Source: UBA6115 sp964346355
GTDB lineage: Bacteria; Bacillota; Clostridia; Christensenellales; Aristaeellaceae
DNA length: 37,699 nt
Reading direction: 5' to 3'
NCBI GenBank assembly: GCA_964346355.1
Contig: CAYFUH010000013.1
Coordinates: 1-37,699, forward strand
Shown here piece by piece: positions 32,013 to 37,699 of the stretch; position 1 is the stretch's first letter, and the number at the start of each line of letters is the position of its first letter. The position numbers and the translations under genes are program-made. The notes below the pieces were generated by a model. That model was not told the DNA's origin and did no database searches. It saw only the letters and a list, made by a program, of their open reading frames with translations.

Positions 32013-32972
32013 TTATCGAAGGCCCTTGTCGTAGGGTACGCCGCTGGCGCGCGGGGCCTGGGAGCGCTTGCTGGTGAAGGCCAGGGCAATCAAGGTGGCG
32101 ATGAAGGGCACCATCTTGTAGATATCGCTGGGGATGCCCAGATCGCGCAGGAAGGGGATGCCGGAGTAGGCGGAGGAGATGGTTTTCATCAGGCCAAAGA
32201 AGAAGGCTGCGCCCAGGATGCGCAAGGGTTTCCACTGGCCGAAGATGAGCACCGCCAGCGCCAGGAAGCCGTAGCCGGACACCGTGGCGTTGAAGTTGGT
32301 GGAGGTGGGGATGACGTACACCAGCCCGCCCAAGCCCGCCAGGGCGCCGGAGATCAGCACACCTGCGTAGCGGATTTTGTACACATTGATGCCCACGCTG
32401 TCCGCCGCCTGGGGATGCTCGCCGCAGGCGCGCAGGCGCAGGCCAAAGCGGGTGCGGTAGAGGACAAAGGCCGCGATGACAAAAATCAACAGGCCGATGT
32501 AGGTGGTGATGTAAGCGTTTTGGAACAGCAGCTTGCCCAAAACCGGAATGTCCCCCAAAAGGGGCACTTTTTCGATGCGGAAGGTGTTGGTAAACTGCAC
32601 CTGCTGCACCCCGTTGGGCTGGATCATGCGCGCCAAATAAATGGCACTCGCCGGGGCAATCATGTTCAGCGCTGTGCCCGAGATGGTCTGGTCGCTGCGC
32701 AGGCTGATGGCGGCATAGGCGTGCAGCAGGGAGAAGAGCGCGCCGGTGACAATGGCCACCACAATGGCGATGAGCAGCAACAGTTGCCCGCTCATCCCGC
32801 TTTGCAGCATGCTGATGAGCAGGATGGAGGTAAAGGCGCCGGACACCATGATGCCCTCCAGGGCGATGTTGACCACGCCGGAGCGCTCCGAGAACATCCC
32901 GCCCAGCGCCACAATCAGCAGGGGGATGGAGAAGAACATCATCTGTTGAACCAGGAAATATACAGCGTCCAT
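32013..32972 (-). CDS. Nucleoside ABC transporter permease 2 (NupQ/YufQ-like)
   Basis: 319 residues, about eight to ten membrane helices. BPD_transp_2 family, as in BMP-dependent nucleoside and simple-sugar importers: LGGMFSERSGVVNIALEGIM near the N-terminus is diagnostic, with LRACGEHPQAADSVGINVYK as the cytoplasmic coupling loop and GYGFLALAVLIFGQWKPL later. The ATG shares one base with the TGA of the preceding permease gene (TGATG). Last gene of the BMP operon. Confidence 0.92.
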   Translation of the reverse strand: MDAVYFLVQQMMFFSIPLLIVALGGMFSERSGVVNIALEGIMVSGAFTSILLISMLQSGMSGQLLLLIAIVVAIVTGALFSLLHAYAAISLRSDQTISGTALNMIAPASAIYLARMIQPNGVQQVQFTNTFRIEKVPLLGDIPVLGKLLFQNAYITTYIGLLIFVIAAFVLYRTRFGLRLRACGEHPQAADSVGINVYKIRYAGVLISGALAGLGGLVYVIPTSTNFNATVSGYGFLALAVLIFGQWKPLRILGAAFFFGLMKTISSAYSGIPFLRDLGIPSDIYKMVPFIATLIALAFTSKRSQAPRASGVPYDKGLR

Positions 32973-34105
32973 CAGCTCACCGCCTCCTGTTTACTTGGTT
33001 GATGGCCTTTTCTGGCCCTGCGCTTGCCCGCCTTGGCGATCAGGTCGCGCACCAGCAGGGAGAAGGCGCTGAAGTAGATGATCAGGCCGATGATGACCTC
33101 GATGATCTCCTTCATGTATTTGAGTGACTGCAGGTAAAAGCCGCCCACGGTGATGTGCGCGATGAACAGGCCCGAGAAGATGATGCCGATGGGGTTGCTC
33201 ATCCCCAGCAGGGCGACTGCGATGCCGGTGAAGCCTTGGGCCGCCAGCACCTCCTCCATATGGATGTGCAGGCCAGAGGCCGGCGCCAGGTACATCAGCG
33301 CGCCCGCGATGCCGGACAGCCCGCCCGCGATGGCCATGGAGGTGATGATGGCACGGTTTTCGCTGATGCCGGCGTAGCGGCTGGCGTGGCGGTTGTAGCC
33401 GCAGGCCTTGAGTTCAAACCCAAAGGTGGTTTTGTTGAGCAGGATGTACATCAAAACGGCCAGCGCGATGGCGATTAAAATGCCCGCGTTGACGGAGCTG
33501 ACATCGTTCAGCCTGCCCTTGGTGATATAGAAGATTTTGTCCAGCCCGGCTTTGGGGATGACCGCGGTGGCGGCCACGTTGACCGTCTGGTTTCTGAGCG
33601 AGTCAAACAGGTTGGAGTTTTTGACCAGGTAGTTGATGCCGTATAAGGCGATGTAGTTGAGCATGATGGAGGTGATAACCTCATGCACGTTGAGCAGCGC
33701 CTTGAAGACGCCCACAATCATGCCCCAGGCCATGCCGGCCAGCATGCCCATGAGCAGCGCCACGATCCAGTGAAGCGCGCCTGGCAGGAAGGTCCAGGTG
33801 ACGCCCACATAGATGGACACAAAGCCGCCCACCATCAACTGCCCCGTGGCACCGATGTTGAACATGCCGGTCTTGAAGGCAAAGCCCACCGCCAGGCCGG
33901 TCATGATGATGGGGGTGGCGTAGTAGAGCACCTGCCCCACGCCCTTCATGCCGTTGTTCCAGCCGCCAATGAGGATGGTCAGCAGGCCTTGGCCGGCGTT
34001 TGCGGGGTTTGAGAACAGCAGGATCACAAAGCCCGCGATTAAGCCGGCCAGGATCGCCACCAGGGAGGCGGACATGCTGGACAGACTTTTTCTTAGATTG
34101 CTCAT
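32972..34105 (-). CDS. Nucleoside ABC transporter permease 1 (NupP/YufP-like)
   Basis: 377 residues, BPD_transp_2 family. The N-terminal region has the first helix at about 13-33; GMFNIGATGQLMVGGFVSIY is the family's substrate-channel segment and ELKACGYNRHASRYAGISEN the cytoplasmic coupling loop. The C-terminus is basic (AKAGKRRARKGHQ). The start overlaps the ATPase stop as ATGA, with GGAGG upstream, so the three membrane-complex genes are translationally coupled. Confidence 0.92.
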   Translation of the reverse strand: MSNLRKSLSSMSASLVAILAGLIAGFVILLFSNPANAGQGLLTILIGGWNNGMKGVGQVLYYATPIIMTGLAVGFAFKTGMFNIGATGQLMVGGFVSIYVGVTWTFLPGALHWIVALLMGMLAGMAWGMIVGVFKALLNVHEVITSIMLNYIALYGINYLVKNSNLFDSLRNQTVNVAATAVIPKAGLDKIFYITKGRLNDVSSVNAGILIAIALAVLMYILLNKTTFGFELKACGYNRHASRYAGISENRAIITSMAIAGGLSGIAGALMYLAPASGLHIHMEEVLAAQGFTGIAVALLGMSNPIGIIFSGLFIAHITVGGFYLQSLKYMKEIIEVIIGLIIYFSAFSLLVRDLIAKAGKRRARKGHQPSKQEAVS

Positions 34106-35631
34106 GCGTGCACCTCCTGCCGTTTGCTGCCGGACATGTACAGGCCCAATTCCTGCGGCGTGGTCTGTTTGGGATCCAGCTGTGCCACAATCTCGCCCTC
34201 ATAGATGACCAGGATGCGGTCCGCCAGCTGGAAGACCTCGTCCAACTCCAGGGAGATGAGCAGGATGGCCTTGCCCTCATCCCGCACCCGGACCAATTGC
34301 TCATGGATGTAGAGCATCGCGCCCACGTCCAGCCCGCGGGTGGGCTGCACGGCGATTAGGACCTCCGGGTTGATGTCGATCTCCCGCGCGATGATGGCCT
34401 TTTGCTGGTTGCCGCCGGACATGCTGCGCGCGGAGGTCACCGGGCCCTGGCCGGAGCGGATGTCAAAGCGGTCAATCAGCTCCTGTGCATAGGTGCGCAC
34501 CTTGTCAAAGCGGATAAAGCCGCGGCGCTGCATTTCCTCTGTCTTATAGCGCTTTAAGGAGAGGTTTTGCTGCAGGTCATAATCCAGCACCAAGCCGTGC
34601 TTGTGGCGGTCCTCCGGGATGTGGGCCAAGCCCGCGGCATTGCGCTTGCGGATGGGCTGGTGGTCAATGGCGGCGTCGTTTAATTTAATTTCGCCGCTGG
34701 AGGGCAAAAGGCCGGTGATGGCGTAGACCAGTTCACTTTGCCCGTTGCCGTCAATGCCCGCGATGCAGACGATTTCGCCCTTGTGCACATCAAAGGACAC
34801 ATTGTTGACCGCCTTCTTGTCGCCGTGGCTGCCTTCCACACTAAGCCCCCGCACCCGCAGGGCGGATTCCCCGGGCTGCGCGGGCGCTTTGTCAATCTTG
34901 AAGTCCACCTTGCGGCCCACCATCATCTCCGCCAACTCCTGGGGGCTGGAGGATTTGACATCCACCGTGCCGATGTACTTGCCCTTGCGCAGCACGGTGC
35001 AGCGGTCGGCTACGGCCATGATCTCCGCTAATTTGTGGGTGATGAATAGGATGGATTTGCCCTCCGCCGCCAGCGAGCGCATGATGCGCATCAATTCGTC
35101 AATCTCCTGCGGGGTGAGCACCGCAGTGGGCTCATCAAAGATCAGGATTTCGTTGTCGCGGTAGAGCATCTTGAGGATTTCAACACGCTGCTGCATGCCC
35201 ACGGTGATGTCCTCAATGAGGGCATCGGGCTTGATGAGCAGGCCATACTGCTGGGACAGCGCCATCACCTTCTGGCGCGCCTCCTCCATGCGCAGCATGC
35301 CGTGGTGGGTGGTTTCCACGCCCAGCACAATGTTTTCCAGCACCGTGAAGTTATGCACCAGCTTGAAGTGCTGGTGTACCATGCCGATGCCCAGCGCGTT
35401 GGCATCGTTGGGGTCCCTCACCTGCACTGTTTTGCCGTCCTTGCGGATCTCGCCTTCCTCCGCCTGGTACAGGCCAAACAGGATGCTCATCAGGGTGCTT
35501 TTCCCGGCGCCGTTTTCGCCCAGCAGGGCGTGAATCTCCCCCCTGCGCAATTGCAAGGTGATGTTGTCATTGGCGCGGATGCCGGGAAAATCTTTGGTGA
35601 TGTTCAGCATCTCAATGATATAGTCACTCAT
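34102..35631 (-). CDS. Nucleoside ABC transporter ATPase with two ABC domains (NupO/YufO-like)
   Basis: 509 residues from ATG 35631. The first ABC domain has Walker A GENGAGKST, the degenerate signature ITVGMQQRVEI usual in this family, and Walker B ILIFDEPTAVL. The second has a degenerate Walker A GIDGNGQSE and signature MSGGNQQKAIIA. Only the first domain looks fully active, as in YufO and RbsA relatives. GGATGG precedes this ATG; an ATG four codons earlier (35643) has no ribosome site. A terminator hairpin separates it from the BMP gene upstream. Confidence 0.92.
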   Translation of the reverse strand: MSDYIIEMLNITKDFPGIRANDNITLQLRRGEIHALLGENGAGKSTLMSILFGLYQAEEGEIRKDGKTVQVRDPNDANALGIGMVHQHFKLVHNFTVLENIVLGVETTHHGMLRMEEARQKVMALSQQYGLLIKPDALIEDITVGMQQRVEILKMLYRDNEILIFDEPTAVLTPQEIDELMRIMRSLAAEGKSILFITHKLAEIMAVADRCTVLRKGKYIGTVDVKSSSPQELAEMMVGRKVDFKIDKAPAQPGESALRVRGLSVEGSHGDKKAVNNVSFDVHKGEIVCIAGIDGNGQSELVYAITGLLPSSGEIKLNDAAIDHQPIRKRNAAGLAHIPEDRHKHGLVLDYDLQQNLSLKRYKTEEMQRRGFIRFDKVRTYAQELIDRFDIRSGQGPVTSARSMSGGNQQKAIIAREIDINPEVLIAVQPTRGLDVGAMLYIHEQLVRVRDEGKAILLISLELDEVFQLADRILVIYEGEIVAQLDPKQTTPQELGLYMSGSKRQEVHA

Positions 35632-35670
35632 AATTCCATCCATTTTCGTAGGTTCTATAAACAGATATAG

Positions 35671-35702
35671 AAAAAACCGGCTGCCCGGTTTCGGGCAGCC
35701 GG
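35671..35702 (-). terminator. Intrinsic terminator between the BMP gene and the ATPase gene
   Basis: On the minus strand CCGGCTGCCCG, loop AAAC and CGGGCAGCCGG (35702-35677) form a perfect 11-bp stem followed by TTTTTT (35676-35671). It starts about 10 bases past the BMP stop. As in the malE operon, it would lower expression of membrane genes relative to the binding protein. Confidence 0.88.
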
Positions 35703-35711
35703 CTGGACGTG

Positions 35712-36770
35712 TTACTTGATTTCCGTCACAGCCACCAGTTCGGTGGGGATTTCTTCGACGCTCTTCACGTCGGTGTCCTTGAGCAGCTTGATCTCGTCCT
35801 TGACCAGGCGGCCAAAGACCTCATCATAATCTGCCTGGGAGAAGGTGTTGAAACGGGAGGTCGCCATGGGCAGCTCCACGCCGTCCACCTTGGCGTCCTT
35901 CACCTGGGCTTCGCCGCCGGGGAATTCGCCGGCATAGAAGGCAGCCAGGGTCTGCTCCACCGCGGCGGACAAGCCCTTGGCAGCGGAGGTAATGACGGTT
36001 TCACTCTGCGGGCTCTGGTCAACGTCAACGCCGATGACCTTCTTGCCAGCCGCTTCGGCAGCTGCCATGACGGAGTCACCCACCGCGCCGCCGCAGGCAA
36101 AGATGACCTCGGTGCCATCGGCATACCAGGAGGCCGCCAGGGTCTGCGCTTCGGGGGTGGCCGCGAAGCCGCCGGTGTAGTGGTACTTCATCTCCAGGTC
36201 CTTGATGCCCAGCTCTTTGGCGGCGATCTCAGCGCCCTGCACATAGCCGTAGCCAAAGCGGACCACCGCGGGAACGGCCATGCCGCCCATGAAGCCCAAT
36301 TTGGTGTAGCCGTCCTTCACCGCGGCGTAGCCGGCCAAAAAGCCCGCCTGCTCCTCAGCAAAGACGATGCCAACGGCGTTCTTCTCGGTGCGGAATTCGG
36401 AATAGTCCGCATTGTGCGGGTTGCCGTCAATCAGCACAAACATGACATCCGGATACATGTCCTGCGCGATGAAGATGGGCTCCTCAAACAGGAAGCCGGG
36501 GGTGACGATGATCTTGGCGCCAGCGTTCACAGCCTGCTCGATGAAATCCAGGTAGATTTCGGTGGACTGGGCAGTGGGCTGGTAGTAGTTGTAGGTCTTG
36601 CCGTTGGCTTCAGCGAATTTGACAATGCCCTCCCAGGTTCCCTGGTTGAAGCTCTTGTCGTCGATGGTGCCAATGTCGGTGACCATAGCGATCTCGTAAG
36701 TTCCTTCCGCCAGCGCGAACGCGGGCAGCATGAGCGCCAGAATCAAAACAAGGGCCAAAAGTTTCCTCAT
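35712..36770 (-). CDS. BMP-family nucleoside-binding protein
   Basis: 352 residues. Signal peptide MRKLLALVLILALMLPAFAL then AEG, signal peptidase I type, without a lipobox cysteine although BMP/PnrA proteins are usually lipoproteins. The mature part has VTDIGTIDDKSFNQGTWEGI, the BMP N-terminal motif with the base- and ribose-contacting D-x-x-F-N, then LGFMGGMAVPAVVRFGYGYV and IFACGGAVGDSVMAAAEAAG. It captures purine or pyrimidine nucleosides for the three genes downstream. AAGGAGG lies about 10 bases before the ATG. Strong promoter with a palindrome at 36799-36853. Confidence 0.93.
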   Translation of the reverse strand: MRKLLALVLILALMLPAFALAEGTYEIAMVTDIGTIDDKSFNQGTWEGIVKFAEANGKTYNYYQPTAQSTEIYLDFIEQAVNAGAKIIVTPGFLFEEPIFIAQDMYPDVMFVLIDGNPHNADYSEFRTEKNAVGIVFAEEQAGFLAGYAAVKDGYTKLGFMGGMAVPAVVRFGYGYVQGAEIAAKELGIKDLEMKYHYTGGFAATPEAQTLAASWYADGTEVIFACGGAVGDSVMAAAEAAGKKVIGVDVDQSPQSETVITSAAKGLSAAVEQTLAAFYAGEFPGGEAQVKDAKVDGVELPMATSRFNTFSQADYDEVFGRLVKDEIKLLKDTDVKSVEEIPTELVAVTEIK

Positions 36771-36798
36771 GTTGGTGGTTCCTCCTTATTTTTAGCTG

Positions 36799-36815
36799 TA
36801 GAAACTGAGTTTCTA
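36799..36815. promoter_or_regulatory. 17-base palindrome in the BMP operon leader
   Basis: TAGAAACT, a single G and AGTTTCTA: perfect 8-base arms located 10-26 bases downstream of the -10, at or just after the expected transcription start. A repressor operator is likely. Confidence 0.55.
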
Positions 36816-36824
36816 AGTACAGGT

Positions 36825-36853
36825 ATTATACCACCAAAATCCATTTCTTTCAA
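36825..36853 (-). promoter_or_regulatory. SigA-type promoter of the BMP nucleoside-transport operon
   Basis: On the minus strand TTGAAA (36853-36848), a 17-base spacer and a perfect TATAAT (36830-36825), about 55 bases before the BMP start. Confidence 0.85.
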
Positions 36854-37001
36854 GAAAATTGCCCCGTATTTGCGTCTGGAGCAAAAAAAACGGAAGAAAC
36901 CAACAAAATTTAAAAAACTGTTTCATTCAAAGGCGCGCGCGGGTAAAACGGGATTAAATTCCAAGTATACGGACGACCTGTCCAAAAAGGAGGAACATAT
37001 C

Positions 37002-37691
37002 ATGAGGAAATACGCATCTGAATTCATCGGCACCCTGGTTTTGGTGCTCTTCGCCTGCGGTACGGCCGCGGTCTCGGGCGCGAAGATGGCGGCAGGCGCT
37101 GTCACCCCCGCCTATTTGCTGACTGCGCTGTCCTTTGGCCTGGTCATCATCGCCATGGCCTACTCCATCGGCCACATCTCCGGCTGCCACATCAACCCGG
37201 CGGTGTCCACCGGTATGCTGCTCTCCGGGCGCATCAGCGGCAAGGACTTTTTGGGCTATCTTATCGCGCAGTTTTTGGGCGCCATTGCAGGCGCCGCCAT
37301 CCTCTACGCCCTCATCGGCGGCAATCTGGGGCTGGGCCAAAACGGCCTGTTTGAGGGCGATGTCATCAAATCCCTGTTGGTGGAAATCATCCTGACCTTT
37401 GTGTTTGTGCTGACCATCCTGGGCGTCACCTCACGGGAGAGCTCCGCCAAAAAAGCGGGGCTGGTGATCGGCTTGACACTCGTTTTGGTGCACATCCTGG
37501 GCATCTACTTTACCGGCACCTCCGTCAACCCTGCGCGCAGCTTCGGCCCCGCGCTCATCCTGGCCCTCATCGGCCAGCCTGACGCGCTGAATGTGGTCTG
37601 GGTGTTTATCGTAGCGCCCCTGGTGGGCGGCGCCCTGGCCGCCTTCGTCTGGCAGGCGCTGGATACGCAGGAGCACGCGCTGCAAAACTGA
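37002..37691 (+). CDS. Aquaporin of the MIP family, AqpZ-like
   Basis: 229 residues, six membrane helices with two half-helices. NPA motifs in GHISGCHINPAVS and TSVNPARSFGP. The histidine in helix 5 (LVLVHILGIYFTG) and the arginine after the second NPA match the narrow selectivity filter of water-specific AqpZ rather than a glycerol facilitator. ATG 37002 has AAAAGGAGG 8 bases upstream. The frame runs far upstream, antisense to the BMP gene, but that part is not coding. The promoter in 36854-37001 is unclear. The gene ends 8 bases before the window edge. Confidence 0.93.
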   Translation: MRKYASEFIGTLVLVLFACGTAAVSGAKMAAGAVTPAYLLTALSFGLVIIAMAYSIGHISGCHINPAVSTGMLLSGRISGKDFLGYLIAQFLGAIAGAAILYALIGGNLGLGQNGLFEGDVIKSLLVEIILTFVFVLTILGVTSRESSAKKAGLVIGLTLVLVHILGIYFTGTSVNPARSFGPALILALIGQPDALNVVWVFIVAPLVGGALAAFVWQALDTQEHALQN

Positions 37692-37699
37692 TTTTATAC

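Noticed and set aside
35709..37001. Upstream extension of the aquaporin frame, making an apparent 660-residue protein
   Set aside because: The extension is antisense to the BMP gene and crosses its promoter; the aquaporin has its own ATG at 37002 with AAAAGGAGG.

Overview
The window looks like part of a metagenome-assembled genome of a GC-rich clostridial Firmicute, perhaps Christensenellales-like (an inference from gene families, not a placement). Supporting signs are strong AGGAGG-type ribosome sites, SigA-like promoters with 17-18 bp spacers, a CadC-type ArsR repressor, an Spx/ArsC-family protein and a GSI-alpha glutamine synthetase. The solute-binding proteins have signal peptides but no lipobox cysteine. 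A run of exactly 100 N flanked by the same 55 bases on both sides shows that it is a scaffolded draft.

Positions 1-11,500 are a carbohydrate island. After the start of a xylulokinase gene and a flavodoxin gene broken by an in-frame TAG comes a leftward sugar ABC transporter operon (binding protein, terminator hairpin, two permeases, MsmK-type ATPase). Upstream lies a coupled pair: a secreted GH13 amylase and a secreted GH53 endo-galactanase with Ig-like and CBM61-like modules. 4-alpha-glucanotransferase is divergent from this pair, and the two promoters carry the same 14-base element near their start sites. Together the genes would cut extracellular alpha-glucan and beta-1,4-galactan, import the oligosaccharides and process them inside the cell.

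Positions 11,600-13,800 hold a damaged ECF sigma/anti-sigma-like locus (truncated sigma factor, headless downstream fragment, exported protein interrupted by the N run). Positions 13,800-18,700 are housekeeping: glnA and purB leftward, then an ABC-F ribosome-protection gene and tRNA-Leu(UAA) rightward. The ABC-F gene has a 6-codon leader ORF and two mutually exclusive hairpins, the second terminator-like: a probable antibiotic-responsive attenuator.

Positions 18,800-25,700 carry a secreted thioredoxin-like protein, a GH109-like oxidoreductase-fold glycosidase, an NTF2-like protein, a YitT membrane protein, RidA, and a compact group of Spx/ArsC-like protein, macro domain with a C-terminal HTH-like domain, and a von Willebrand A protein. 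This last group is the best candidate for an uncharacterised NAD/ADP-ribose-linked system.

Positions 25,700-29,700 form a metal and redox block: CadC-like repressor, ferredoxin, rubredoxin/rubrerythrin-like protein, a stand-alone metal-binding domain and a P1B-type Zn/Cd/Pb ATPase whose promoter carries TGAA-N6-TTCA-type operators. Positions 29,700-37,700 hold a Nudix-GNAT fusion with a URO-D-family protein, a BMP-type nucleoside ABC transporter operon and an aquaporin.
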